From the NCBI GenBank assembly GCA_016715465.1, contig JADKAA010000029.1:186001-250000 (forward strand): a stretch of 64,000 nucleotides of DNA. Reading direction: 5' to 3'. This DNA comes from Saprospiraceae bacterium. Lineage in GTDB: Bacteria; Bacteroidota; Bacteroidia; Chitinophagales; Saprospiraceae. Below, piece after piece: positions 25,674 through 35,818 of the stretch. The position numbers were made by a program, and so were the translations under genes. The stretch's first letter is position 1; each line of letters opens with the position of its first letter. The notes below the pieces were generated by a model. The model was not told where the DNA came from, did no database searches, and saw only the letters and a list, made by a program, of their open reading frames with translations.

Positions 25674-26864
25674 ATGGAATTCTATACTCAGATTCAAAAG
25701 GAACTTGAAAAAATTAACGAAGCCGGACTTTTTAAAAGAGAACGGATAATAACAACACCCCAATCGGCAGAAATTAAGACTACGACAGGTGATATGGTAT
25801 TAAACTTTTGTGCCAACAATTACCTTGGACTAAGTTCTCATCCTGAAGTAATTAAAGCTGCCAAAGATACCATTGATACCCATGGCTTTGGTATGTCATC
25901 TGTAAGGTTTATTTGTGGAACGCAGGATATCCATAAGGAGTTGGAAGCTAAAATTGCGGCATTTGTAGGTCAGGAAGACGCCATACTTTATGCTGCCGCT
26001 TTTGATGCGAATGGGGGAGTGTTTGAACCCTTGCTTGGCGAAGAGGATGCCATTGTTTCAGATCAGTTGAATCATGCCTCAATCATTGATGGCATTAGGT
26101 TGTGTAAGGCTAAAAGGTACCGGTACGGCAACAATGATATGAATGACCTTGAAGTACAGCTCCAAAAAGCCAAAGCCGAAGGAGCACGAAATATACTCAT
26201 TAGCACGGATGGAGTATTTTCAATGGATGGGCATATCGCCCAACTGGACAAAGTAGTGGCGCTGGCCAGACAGTACGATACCCTTGTCATGGTGGATGAT
26301 TGTCACGCTACCGGCTTTGTGGGAAAGACAGGCAGGGGATCTGCTGAATTCAACAATGTGTTCGGCGAAGTTGACATCATAACCGGCACTTTTGGAAAGG
26401 CACTGGGTGGTGCATCGGGTGGTTTCACGGCAGCTCGAAAAGAAGTAGTGGAACTCTTACGGCAGCGTTCAAGGCCTTACCTGTTTTCCAATACACTGGC
26501 TCCAAGTATTGTTGGCGCTTCTATAAGGGTATTAGACATCTTGTCTGAAAGTACGTATTTGAGGGACAAACTCGAAACCAATACCCTCTATTTCAGATCC
26601 GGGATGAAGGCATTGGGTCTTGACATCATTGACGGCGTGCACCCGATCGTGCCAGTAATGCTTTATGATGCTAAACTTGCCCAGCGATTTTCTGAAGAAC
26701 TGTTACTTGAGGGAATATATGTAATCGGATTCTTTTTTCCCGTCGTGCCAAAAGACAAGGCAAGAATACGCGTACAGGTTTCTGCCGGACACGAAAAACA
26801 TCATCTGGACCAAGCCATAGAAGCCTTTGGAAAAGTTGGAAAAAAATTGGGAGTTATCTCTTAA
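25674..26864 (+). CDS. kbl: glycine C-acetyltransferase (2-amino-3-ketobutyrate CoA ligase)
   Basis: A 396-residue alpha-oxoamine synthase. It cleaves 2-amino-3-ketobutyrate with CoA to glycine and acetyl-CoA, following Tdh. Typical motifs are present: NYLGLSSHPEVI near the start, MVDDCHATGFVG, and the Schiff-base lysine in GTFGKALGGASGG (Lys242). Its length and sequence match KBL rather than the related serine palmitoyltransferase at 61.5 kb. It sits 6 bp after tdh and 10 bp before the isoaspartyl peptidase gene, so all are probably co-transcribed. Confidence 0.95.
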   Translation: MEFYTQIQKELEKINEAGLFKRERIITTPQSAEIKTTTGDMVLNFCANNYLGLSSHPEVIKAAKDTIDTHGFGMSSVRFICGTQDIHKELEAKIAAFVGQEDAILYAAAFDANGGVFEPLLGEEDAIVSDQLNHASIIDGIRLCKAKRYRYGNNDMNDLEVQLQKAKAEGARNILISTDGVFSMDGHIAQLDKVVALARQYDTLVMVDDCHATGFVGKTGRGSAEFNNVFGEVDIITGTFGKALGGASGGFTAARKEVVELLRQRSRPYLFSNTLAPSIVGASIRVLDILSESTYLRDKLETNTLYFRSGMKALGLDIIDGVHPIVPVMLYDAKLAQRFSEELLLEGIYVIGFFFPVVPKDKARIRVQVSAGHEKHHLDQAIEAFGKVGKKLGVIS

Positions 26865-26874
26865 TAAAACAAAC

Positions 26875-27888
26875 ATGAAATATCATTTGATCATTTTATT
26901 ATTTTTCACGATGGCATGTAATGAGGGAGAATTAAGTAGCGACAAGACCGTTAAACGACCAGATTATGCCATTGTGATTCATGGAGGTGCTGGCACCATT
27001 ACGCGTGAAGGGATGACTCCGGCAATGGAAGCTGAATATCTCGCTGCTTTGGATTTGGCATTGACAACAGGAGAAGAAATACTGAAAGAAGGCAAGCCTG
27101 CAATAATGGCGGTTGAAGCGGCTATACGTGTAATGGAAGATTCACCTCTTTTTAATGCCGGAAAGGGAGCTGTATTTACGCACGAGGGTAAAAATGAGCT
27201 GGACGCATCCATAATGGATGGTGCTTCAGGTAAAGCGGGTGCTGTAGGAGGACTTACCATCATAAAAAATCCTATTTCTGCGGCCATTGCGGTAATGAAT
27301 CAATCAGAACATGTTATGATGGTTGGAAAAGGGGCTGAAGATTTTTGCAGGGTAATGGGCATTGAGTTGGTAGATCCAACCTACTTTTTCACCGATAGAA
27401 GATGGAAAGCACTCCAGCAAGCCATTCTCGAAGACAGTACAGGTGTGCTTTCAGAGACCGATCCCCAGGAAAAGAAACGGGGTACTGTAGGCTGCGTAGC
27501 CATGGATAAAGATGGCAACATTGTCGCCGGTACTTCCACTGGGGGCATGACCAATAAAAAGTTTGGCAGAATCGGAGATTCACCCATCATTGGTGCAGGT
27601 ACTTATGCAGATAATAAATCCTGTGGTGTTTCCTGTACCGGACACGGTGAACACTTTATTCGAAATACCGTGGCAAGAGATGTCGCAGCCATGATGGAAT
27701 ATGGGGGTAAGTCCTGTCAGGAAGCGTCTGCTTACCTGATCCATCAAAAACTTATGGAAAAAGGAGGAGAAGGCGGTTTGATTGCCATTGACAAACGCGG
27801 AAATGTAGTGATGGAGTTTAATTCAGAAGGGATGTACAGGGGTTTTGCCGTACCGGGCCAGCGAATGATTAAGATTTACAAAGATTAA
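26875..27888 (+). CDS. isoaspartyl peptidase / L-asparaginase, exported lipoprotein form
   Basis: About 337 residues of an N-terminal-nucleophile hydrolase that removes beta-aspartyl linkages and can deamidate asparagine. The ATG at 26875 begins a lipoprotein signal (LLFFTMACNEGE, Cys about residue 13), so the enzyme is envelope-located. Family motifs are IHGGAGTI near the start, GKGAVFTHEGKNELDASIMDG, and the autocleavage site RGTVGCVA, whose Thr becomes the nucleophile, with STGGMTNK after it. It starts 10 bp after kbl and ends in a TAATG overlap with the nuclease gene. Confidence 0.93.
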   Translation: MKYHLIILLFFTMACNEGELSSDKTVKRPDYAIVIHGGAGTITREGMTPAMEAEYLAALDLALTTGEEILKEGKPAIMAVEAAIRVMEDSPLFNAGKGAVFTHEGKNELDASIMDGASGKAGAVGGLTIIKNPISAAIAVMNQSEHVMMVGKGAEDFCRVMGIELVDPTYFFTDRRWKALQQAILEDSTGVLSETDPQEKKRGTVGCVAMDKDGNIVAGTSTGGMTNKKFGRIGDSPIIGAGTYADNKSCGVSCTGHGEHFIRNTVARDVAAMMEYGGKSCQEASAYLIHQKLMEKGGEGGLIAIDKRGNVVMEFNSEGMYRGFAVPGQRMIKIYKD

Positions 27889-28790
27889 TGGCTAAACTTC
27901 GAAGAAATCACCATCAGCAGAGCGGATCAGGATTTCACATCTTCAGGCTCATCATCATTGTAGTTTTTCTTGGAATGACCTTGTTCGGAGCATTCTTTTA
28001 TTTCAAAAACGCAAATCCCAATCCTCATGGAAATGCTGATGCAACTTTAAACAGAAGTTCACAAACCAACGAGGAGAACTTTTTACCGGATATAAACGGT
28101 GAAATGATTCGCCATAAATATTTTACGCTTTCTTATATGGAACCCTTCGAACAAGCTGAATGGGTTTGTTATCGCCTGACCAAAGCGCAATTGCAACAAC
28201 CCAATGTCCCCCGAACCGACTGGTTTGAAAAAGACCCGCTTGTTACAACAGGTTCAGCAAGTCATGCGGATTATAAAGGAAGTGGTTTTACCCGGGGCCA
28301 TTTGGTCCCGGCAGGAGATATGGCCTTTGACAAAGAAGCCATGTACGAGAGTTTTTATATGTCAAATATGTCACCCCAATTAAAAAATTTCAACAATGGG
28401 GTCTGGCGAGAACTCGAAGAACAAGTAAGAGACTGGGTTTATCAAAACAAGGAGTTAATAATCATATCTGGCCCCGTATTTAGTTCAAAGCCAAAATACT
28501 TAAGAAAAAATAAAATTGGCATTCCGGATTCTTTTTATAAAGTACTTCTGGATGTTACTAACCCTGAAATTAAGGGAATTGCATTTCTCATTCCCCATCA
28601 GGTAAGCGATCAGCCACTCGAATCTTTTATGGTGACCATCGATAGCGTAGAAATGACTACAGGTATTGACTTTTTTGCAAAATATAACCCTGATCATATT
28701 GAATCCATCGAAGCAGTTGTGGATAAATCCCGCTGGCCGGTTTCTGCAGCCAGATATCGTTTAAGGATTACTGAATGGAATAAGCAATAA
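27888..28790 (+). CDS. DNA/RNA non-specific endonuclease, membrane-anchored
   Basis: A 300-residue NUC1-type beta-beta-alpha-metal nuclease. An N-terminal membrane anchor (about residues 20-42) is followed by a short linker and the nuclease domain. The active site is GFTRGHLVPAGDM (general-base His about 143) with the metal-binding Asn in MSNMSPQ...FNNGVW. The usual DRGH reads TRGH, but the catalytic histidine is intact. It is probably a periplasmic or surface nuclease degrading external nucleic acid. Its ATG overlaps the previous stop (TAATG). Confidence 0.9.
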   Translation: MAKLRRNHHQQSGSGFHIFRLIIIVVFLGMTLFGAFFYFKNANPNPHGNADATLNRSSQTNEENFLPDINGEMIRHKYFTLSYMEPFEQAEWVCYRLTKAQLQQPNVPRTDWFEKDPLVTTGSASHADYKGSGFTRGHLVPAGDMAFDKEAMYESFYMSNMSPQLKNFNNGVWRELEEQVRDWVYQNKELIIISGPVFSSKPKYLRKNKIGIPDSFYKVLLDVTNPEIKGIAFLIPHQVSDQPLESFMVTIDSVEMTTGIDFFAKYNPDHIESIEAVVDKSRWPVSAARYRLRITEWNKQ

Positions 28791-28813
28791 TTTTTTGCTT
28801 CGCAATTAAAATT

Positions 28814-29854
28814 TTATGGGGCCGGATTAGGAATACCCTTATGTATGTCATCAATCGCTTGCAACAGTGCATCATCAAGCACAATTTCTACACTACCTAT
28901 GTTTTCTTTAAGCTGTTCCATATCTGTGGCTCCAATAATGGTGCTTGTTACAAATGTCCTGCTTTGAACGAATGCGAGAGCCATTTGTGCCGGACTGAGT
29001 CCTGCCTGTTCAGCCAGTTCAATGTATTTTGCAGCTGCCTCCCTTGCCTGCAAACCATTGTACCGGGATAACCTTGAAAATTGATTTATCCTGCTCGTTG
29101 GTTTGTCCTTGCCCTTGTAGTATTTTCCCGATAATAATCCAAATGCCATGGGAGAATAAGCAAGGAGGGATATTTTTTCTCTTAAAGTTATTTCTGAAAG
29201 TCCAATCTCAAAGGTTCTGTTAAGCAGATTATATGGGTTTTGAATAGAGGCAGGCCTATCAAATCCCTGAGTCCTGCTTATCTCAAAGCTGCGCATCACG
29301 CCCCATGGGGTTTCATTGGATAAACCCCAATACCTTACTTTTCCTGCTTGATTGAATTCATTCATGGTTTGAATACATGCTTCAAAATTGTCTTGCCATT
29401 CTGCATCATGGCTTGTATACCCAAGCACACCGAAACAATTGGTTTTTCGCTCAGGCCAGTGCAACTGATAGATGTCGATATAATCCGTATTTAATCTTTT
29501 GAGACTGCCCTCTAAGGCTTCCTTTAGCCTGCCGGGATTAAATCCAAGATCCGCACTGATGTAATTAAAAAGTGGAGATGGTCCGGTAACTTTGGTACCC
29601 AGAATGAGTTCTTGACGATTTTTTTTATTTTCTTTAATCCAGCTCCCAATATAGCGCTCTGTTGATCCCTGCGTCTCAGCCCTTCCAGGCACAGAATACA
29701 TTTCTGCCGTATCCACAAAATTTATGCCTTGGCTCAAAGCATAATCAATTTGTTCGTGGGCTATAACTTCTGATGTTTGTTCACCAAAGGTCATGGTGCC
29801 AAGGCAGATTTTACTTACGGTAATATCTGTATCACCCAATTTTTTATAAATCAT
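28814..29854 (-). CDS. aldo/keto reductase (Tas-like)
   Basis: A 346-residue TIM-barrel oxidoreductase. The catalytic tetrad is visible as D (FVDTAEMYS, with the Tyr of MYS), Lys in LGTKVTGP, and His in YQLHWPER. The C-terminal NADPH-binding segment includes IIGATDMEQLKENI. It is most like the Tas/YeaE group that reduces small carbonyls; the substrate is unknown. It starts 5 bp after the trmN6-like gene ends on the minus strand, so the two are probably co-transcribed. Confidence 0.9.
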   Translation of the reverse strand: MIYKKLGDTDITVSKICLGTMTFGEQTSEVIAHEQIDYALSQGINFVDTAEMYSVPGRAETQGSTERYIGSWIKENKKNRQELILGTKVTGPSPLFNYISADLGFNPGRLKEALEGSLKRLNTDYIDIYQLHWPERKTNCFGVLGYTSHDAEWQDNFEACIQTMNEFNQAGKVRYWGLSNETPWGVMRSFEISRTQGFDRPASIQNPYNLLNRTFEIGLSEITLREKISLLAYSPMAFGLLSGKYYKGKDKPTSRINQFSRLSRYNGLQAREAAAKYIELAEQAGLSPAQMALAFVQSRTFVTSTIIGATDMEQLKENIGSVEIVLDDALLQAIDDIHKGIPNPAP

Positions 29855-29859
29855 ACTTG

Positions 29860-30588
29860 CTAAAATATCTGGTAAAAATCCCTGGTTAGCGAAATAAATT
29901 GCTGTGTGTAGGATTGCAGATCCTCATCCATAATTAGGAGTTCTTCATGTTTCACATTTTCTTTCCTTTTCTGCAATAAAATTAGCAGTCTCTCTACGGG
30001 TTTATCTGAGTGATGCCTTACTTCCGTCAATTTCGACAGATGCAGCTTACTTCTTTCAGCAAGTTCTATGAACCGAAGCCCCTCTATATAAGGGAGGATA
30101 AGGGCAAAGTTTCCCTCAGGGTGGAGTAGGGTATTAACAGCGATTAAAAGGTCACCATGTGGAAGTTTTATGGTGTGCCTTACATTGGCTTTGTTTTCAT
30201 TCGCAGAAAAAGTACCCCCGGTAAAAAATGGAGGATTGCTTATGATGAGGTCAAACTGTTTTTTATTGTTTTTTGCATAATCCTGAATGGATCTCTGAAT
30301 AATTTCAACCCTGTCAGCAAACTTGGAGTTGCTTACATTTTCCATGGCTTCAAGGCTGGAACTTTCGTCAATTTCTATTCCTGTGATCTTTGCCGAAGGT
30401 TCCTTTTGAGCCATCATCAGGGCAATTACGCCCGTTCCTGTGCCTATATCCAATACATTTGAGGCTCCCGAAGGATCTGCCCATGCTCCAAGTAAGACCC
30501 CATCGGTGTTGACCTTCATCGTACAGTTATCCTGCTTGATGACAAACTGTTTAAATTTGAAAGTATTGGAAGACTTTGATGAAATCAC
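29860..30588 (-). CDS. tRNA1(Val) A37 N6-methyltransferase family protein
   Basis: A 242-residue Rossmann-fold SAM methyltransferase. Motif I is LDIGTGTGVIALMMAQ (about residue 46), and the N6-adenine motif IV is NPPFF (about 118). Together with the N-terminal FKFKQFVI and MKVNTDGVLLGAW they identify TrmN6/YfiC, which methylates A37 of tRNA-Val. It starts at GTG (30588). A TAACTTTG box on the minus strand at 30642-30635 could be its promoter. It precedes the aldo/keto reductase. Confidence 0.9.
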   Translation of the reverse strand: MISSKSSNTFKFKQFVIKQDNCTMKVNTDGVLLGAWADPSGASNVLDIGTGTGVIALMMAQKEPSAKITGIEIDESSSLEAMENVSNSKFADRVEIIQRSIQDYAKNNKKQFDLIISNPPFFTGGTFSANENKANVRHTIKLPHGDLLIAVNTLLHPEGNFALILPYIEGLRFIELAERSKLHLSKLTEVRHHSDKPVERLLILLQKRKENVKHEELLIMDEDLQSYTQQFISLTRDFYQIF

Positions 30589-30856
30589 AATTTTATACCA
30601 TTTTTAATAAACGTCCTTTATTTCCTGAACCAAACAAAGTTATAAAAATATCCTTGTTGCCTGCCCCTCCACAGATTTGATTTGTTTTACGTTTAGCCAA
30701 AGAAAAAGGAAACCATACCCTGGAATCTTTATTACAACCAAGGCAAATCGAATGTAATGTTGTCCACACGGCTGAACTTAGTCCTTTAATAAAACGAGAA
30801 CTACTTTCAAAGTGAAGAAATAGAGTCAGGAACTTATTCAGAAAACTTACTTTATC

Positions 30857-32907
30857 CTATTTAACATCATTTAGGTTCCTAAGGTTCAACTGGTACCCGG
30901 GAGTTGCCCCCGACGTGAATTCTGAAACTATGGCTGTAACAGTTTTGGCACCGGATGGTACCGCAGTACCCGCAAAACTTGCATCGGTTCTGGTATAGAG
31001 ATCGATCTGTCCTGTGTTGTCTGTTGCCTTGAGTGTACCTCCCATGGTTGTACCACCGCTAAGTGTCACCTCATTGATACTGACCAATGTGGATTCAAGC
31101 GCTTCAAAATCTGCCTTTAGTTGTGCAATGGTTACGGTTTTCGGTGTTGGTAGACTACCTTCTCCAACTACAGTTATATTACTTACAGGCACATTATTCA
31201 ATTGTAGCAATTTATTGAATTCAGAAAGTTCAACGCCCGTAGTAATAATTTTTAGCTCTTTCCCCAGGGCATAAGTGTTGTCTGCGGTAAGTCTTATGAC
31301 AATACCCGCATTACCATCTTGTAAAACCAGGTTTTTGGCCGTAATATTTTTGCTGCTGACATCTGAAATGACAACTCCTTGAATATAGCCTTCAGGAGCC
31401 GTAGTCTTCACGCCCTGATATAAAGCCCTAAGTGCCTGAACGGTCATTCTGGTTTCTCCACCGCCGCCGCCCGGCGTTCCTCCCGTTACGTCGGTGGTAT
31501 TTCTCATAATAAGTTGTGGAGTCACTGTGCTCGCAGGAGTAAATTCAGACACTATAGCAGTGATGTTTATCTTTCCGGTAGGAATCGAACTGTTCGCAAA
31601 AGTAGCTGCACTGCCTGTGCGCAGAATCATGGTTCCTGTGGCATCCTGTACAGTTACGTTGCCATTGTATATAGTTGCTCCTTTTGCTTCTGCATCTTTT
31701 ACCGTCACCAAAGTGGATTCCAGTAAATTCAGATTATCCGCCACATATTTTAAGGTCACTTCTTTTGGTGTAGGTAAAGTACCTGTGCCAATTAGGGTGG
31801 CATAAGCATTTGGCACATTATTTAGCTGTAACAAACCGTTATACTCCGAAACCTCCACATCGGTGGCTACAATTTTTACTTCCTGCCCAAGCTGAAATGA
31901 GTGGGCAGCAGTAAACCTTACTACAATGCCGTGCTGTCCTTCTTGTACTACGATATTGCGACTGTCAATGTTTTTATATCTCAGGTCAGAAATTACCACG
32001 CCTTGAATAAACGATTTAGGGGCAGAAGTTGTCGCGCCTTTATAAACCGCTTTCATTTGTTCAATGGAAATCCTGGGTTCATCACCAGCTGTACTTCCAC
32101 ATCGCGGTTCAGTCATATTTACATCTTCCAAATCGCGAATCATCAATTGTTTGTCATTTCCAAAAATGCTGTATATGGCTACAATAGAACCCTTACCCGA
32201 AGGTACTGTCGTGCCGGCAAAATCTGCATACCCACTTGACCTGAGTAAGATTTCCTGATTACTGCATGTTGTCAATGTCCTGTTTACAGTACTTTGAGTT
32301 ACTGCATCCGCATAGGTCTCACCCTGATTGGCAAATTCTATACCATTGATCTTGATGAGCGTGTTGAACTTTAAGGTCATTCAATTGATTGATGGTTACT
32401 TCTACCGGAGCTACCGTAATTCCTGAAACCCCGGGTAAAATAATATCCCTGAAAATAGCAGCCGGTATGGAGGCCATGCGTTTTCTATTGTTTTCAACAT
32501 AGGGTCCATATCCCATTTGAGGAAGTCCGTTATAATCACTTATCCAAAGGTCTTTTACATGGATAAAAACCCTCCTGCCTACAGGGTAAACATTGAATAA
32601 TTCTACCTCATCAATGAGCAAGGAAACTCCATACTCACTATTTTCATCTTCAACCACGATGGTTTTGTAAAAATTACCACTTTCGTCATCCGCAACCACA
32701 ACAGCCTGGATATATTTGTCAAGTCCGATTTTTACATAATCGCCATCGATTCGCAAATCCATCACTTCCTCCAGGCTGATGATTTGATCTGCTTTAATAT
32801 CCAGGATCCGTAAACACAGAAGGCGGTTCATCAAAATCACTTTTGACACATGCCATTATGCATAAGCATAAAACTGAAAGTTGAAAAAATCTGATTGCTG
32901 ATTTCAT
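30857..32907 (-). pseudogene. DUF5689 lipoprotein with three modules, two frame breaks
   Basis: An exported lipoprotein split into three frames. The start at 32907 gives a lipoprotein signal (LCLCIMACVKS, Cys about 20) and stops after FTDPGY. The next frame carries the first DUF5689 module (IISLEEVMDLRIDGDYVKIG... ISDYNGLPQMGYG). The third carries its end and two further tandem modules, separated by a Gly-rich linker and each with a YIQGVVISD-like core and a LLQLNNVP segment. One extra base near 32791-32800 and one at 32370-32372 account for both breaks; the restored protein is 682 residues. DUF5689 modules look like OB-type beta domains that may bind nucleic acid. It is 15 bp downstream of a TonB receptor and near a secreted nuclease-fold enzyme. 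Confidence 0.8.
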
Positions 32908-32922
32908 TTTATATAAAGTTTC

Positions 32923-35679
32923 TTAAAATCTTAAGTAAAGGTTTAGCGAATAATTTCTTCCATACGCGTACCAGTATTTGGTCGGGAATTTATTTACATC
33001 TTTAGTGGCGAAGTCATAGCGACTTTGCTCGAAGCCGTTAGAGGCGAATTCTTTATTATCCAAAACATTGCCAACGCTCAGCGTTCCCCCAACAATGTAT
33101 TTGCTAAAGATACGCTTTGAATATCCTGCCAATAAATCTACTGTATATTGGGCATCCAGTTTTTCCTGACCAATAATCTCATAAAATTGGGCGGGATTTT
33201 CCTCTTTATTGACCAGATCTACAGCTTGTGCCGTTCTTCTGTCAAAGTTTATATCCACATAGTTGTCGTTAAAATAATTGACGTTGGCACTTACAAACCA
33301 GAAATTCGGAGAATTATAATTAAACCCAAGCGTTCCTGCTGTTTGAGGAACTCCAGGTACACGGTAGTTTTTTAGGTAAATCACTTTATCCTGATCTATG
33401 ACCTTACTGCTATTATCTTGTGTAATCGTGGCAACTGGCCTGTTGGTATAAACATATTGACCGAGTGCCAGGGCAGCTTCTATTGAAAATGTAGTAGATA
33501 TCTTGGTATTCAGACCCAATTCCATCCCTGTGTGTCTTTTGCTGATATCTGAGGTAACATAGTTGACAAATGTCCGAAGCTCATCATGGTAATAAGACAG
33601 GTTTTCAATCTGGTCGTTAAATTGAGTATTATACACACTTAATCTTCCGGATAAACCTGAAAACCTGAAGATATATCCTGCTTCAGCGGCGGTAATCTTT
33701 TCTGTGGTGAGTCCGCTCACAACTTCATCCCTGATCCTGGGAGACAGGAAAGCAAACCTTGAAAAAGGTGCCCTGGTGCGATATGATATAGATCCATACA
33801 CATAGTTTCTTCCATTAATTTTATAAGTGTCTCCTGCTTTAAAGGCATAATTCAAAAAGGAATTGGTGCTTGATTTACCGAATGATGAATCAGGAAACCT
33901 GCCATTTTTCATAAAACCCTCCCTGTAAAAACTGGCATAATCTGATTTCACAGACAAAAACACATCATTATTGTCCCCTGAATTGACAAGTTGTGCCCAT
34001 ACACCATAATTTTGGGTGTTGAGGGTAAAATCATATCCAAAAATATCTCCTTCCTTCACCAACCGGTTTGGCCTGTTAATGTCATTTTGCAGCGCGGTGA
34101 GGTTGCCCGGAAAATCCCTCAATGCGAAATCGTCATAATCCTGGTAAAAGTCTCCTCCCAGCAGGTCATCAATTACTTTAAAATTGTGGTTTTTTTCATG
34201 CAATAAGGTGGCACCGACGGTTAAGGTAGTACTCATGGTTAGGTTGGTATTCAACACCGTGTTGATGCTCAGTTTGTTGACGTCAAATCGTTGTTCTTCA
34301 ACGATGTAGGCAGAAGACCGGCCAGTTATTGAATTTCCGGGAATTCCGTTAGCGTCCTGTATGGTTACAACACGGTTATAATTCGCATCATACATGGCGC
34401 TCCAATCCAATTGCCTGTTTGATTCATCGCCTTGCAAATAACTTGTGACGGCCGCTTTACCTTCTTCTGAAAGTTGGTACGATGGCAACTTTTTATAATA
34501 ATCGGGTCTTGGGTCTGATGCCAGGTACCAATCCAGTCTTGTGTTGCCGTATTTTCCAAACTGATAACCAATACTGGTCATGAGTCTGGTTTTTTTCGAA
34601 ATTGCCCAGTCATGTCTCAATATGGCAATCGGTTGATGAATCCTGTCTTCCCTGCTGTTGCGCACCTCACCATTTTGATACCCCCAGTTAGGATTATAAA
34701 AGTTTGTGCCTGCAAGACCATACATTTCCTGCACAACCGCTGATGTTTTACCCCTTCTTAAAGGAGCTCCAATGGCCATGAAACTCAACGTATGGCTCTG
34801 ATTGATTTTTCGGTCCAGCGCGAAATAATAGCCATAACTATCATAGTGCGTACCTTTTACGTAGCCCGTTTGTCCCCACCTTTTTGACAAGGAAAAACTA
34901 TAAGCCCAGCCATTTTTTTTCATTCCTGAGGAGTGTGTAAGCATAAGCCGGTGGGTATAACTTCTATTGGCGATTGAGTAGACCGCGCGGGTCTGAACCC
35001 TTTGAACAGAAGCCCTCATGTCTAGAAATGTTGCCCCGCCAACACCTCCAAAGGCAAAATCATTGCTTCTCAATGAAAGCACATTTGTCTGGGACCTGGT
35101 AACATCATTCAAACCGCCCCAGCTGTTCCAGAAAACTCTTCCATCATCCAGGTCGTTGGCCGGCATGCCGTTGAAATAAAGTTCTGTCTCTTCATTGTTG
35201 TAACCCCGTGCCCTGAATCTCCCATTGCTCAGATTAAAGGCCGCTGCCTCATCAAAAGGATCCCTGCTTGAGGTTAGTAAACTGGAAACTGAAGCATTGT
35301 CATCGTCATCAATGAGTTGCAAATCATCAACGGTAACAATGGCTATGTCGCTGGAGTTACCGGTTTTCTGACTTTCAAGGACATTGATGTCCCCAAGGTT
35401 TATTTCATCTGATTTTAACTCAAATTTTAAGGGAGTAAATATTACAGCGGCATCTGCTGAAACCAATTCGTGGCTTCCTTTTGGAAGGTTAAAAAACCGG
35501 AATACACCGCTTGCATTGGTTGTGACCTGGTGATCTGTACCTGTAATTTTTAACACTATGCCAGGTAAGGGGCTTTTATCCTCTCCGGTAATTCTCCCCC
35601 GGACCACCTGACCCAAACTTATGAAAAATTGAAAACAAAGTAGTGTGGTAACTATTAAACTAGTTTTCCGTCTTGACAT
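32923..35679 (-). CDS. TonB-dependent receptor with carboxypeptidase-like domain
   Basis: A 918-residue outer-membrane receptor. It has a signal peptide (to about residue 23), a carboxypeptidase-regulatory-like beta domain (about 25-110; VVRGRITGEDKSPLPGI), a plug with FRARGYNNEETELYFNGMP (about 155-175), and a 22-strand barrel ending in an aromatic-terminated strand (SLNLYLRF). It imports a substrate using TonB energy. The neighbours, a DUF5689 lipoprotein just downstream and a divergent endonuclease/phosphatase-family enzyme, suggest a system for extracellular DNA or phosphate compounds (inference). The length is normal and the frame is intact. Confidence 0.93.
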   Translation of the reverse strand: MSRRKTSLIVTTLLCFQFFISLGQVVRGRITGEDKSPLPGIVLKITGTDHQVTTNASGVFRFFNLPKGSHELVSADAAVIFTPLKFELKSDEINLGDINVLESQKTGNSSDIAIVTVDDLQLIDDDDNASVSSLLTSSRDPFDEAAAFNLSNGRFRARGYNNEETELYFNGMPANDLDDGRVFWNSWGGLNDVTRSQTNVLSLRSNDFAFGGVGGATFLDMRASVQRVQTRAVYSIANRSYTHRLMLTHSSGMKKNGWAYSFSLSKRWGQTGYVKGTHYDSYGYYFALDRKINQSHTLSFMAIGAPLRRGKTSAVVQEMYGLAGTNFYNPNWGYQNGEVRNSREDRIHQPIAILRHDWAISKKTRLMTSIGYQFGKYGNTRLDWYLASDPRPDYYKKLPSYQLSEEGKAAVTSYLQGDESNRQLDWSAMYDANYNRVVTIQDANGIPGNSITGRSSAYIVEEQRFDVNKLSINTVLNTNLTMSTTLTVGATLLHEKNHNFKVIDDLLGGDFYQDYDDFALRDFPGNLTALQNDINRPNRLVKEGDIFGYDFTLNTQNYGVWAQLVNSGDNNDVFLSVKSDYASFYREGFMKNGRFPDSSFGKSSTNSFLNYAFKAGDTYKINGRNYVYGSISYRTRAPFSRFAFLSPRIRDEVVSGLTTEKITAAEAGYIFRFSGLSGRLSVYNTQFNDQIENLSYYHDELRTFVNYVTSDISKRHTGMELGLNTKISTTFSIEAALALGQYVYTNRPVATITQDNSSKVIDQDKVIYLKNYRVPGVPQTAGTLGFNYNSPNFWFVSANVNYFNDNYVDINFDRRTAQAVDLVNKEENPAQFYEIIGQEKLDAQYTVDLLAGYSKRIFSKYIVGGTLSVGNVLDNKEFASNGFEQSRYDFATKDVNKFPTKYWYAYGRNYSLNLYLRF

Positions 35680-35701
35680 TTGGTTGATTTAAATTAGTGC
35701 A

Positions 35702-35709
35702 CAAAGTTA
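35702..35709 (-). promoter_or_regulatory. candidate -7 box (TAACTTTG) for the TonB receptor
   Basis: An exact TAnnTTTG match on the minus strand lies 22 bp upstream of the receptor ATG. No matching -33 TTG is visible, so confidence is limited. Confidence 0.35.
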
Positions 35710-35818
35710 ATATTTTAAATATATAACCTTGGTTCTGGAGATTAAAATTTGGAACTCCATCAAATTAATTATCAAATAAATATGCGCTAATGTTAATTTA
35801 GCCAAAAATTATAAAGTT

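Noticed and set aside
28298..28330. TRGH instead of DRGH in the NUC1-type nuclease as loss of activity.
   Set aside because: The general-base histidine and metal asparagine are intact; the Asp is not the catalytic residue.
30660..30813. A weak coding-like stretch on the plus strand between trmN6 and DUF5689 (about 44 codons, in-frame stop upstream, no start codon).
   Set aside because: No start, no motif and no recognisable family; it may be a decayed fragment or chance. Not enough to call a gene.
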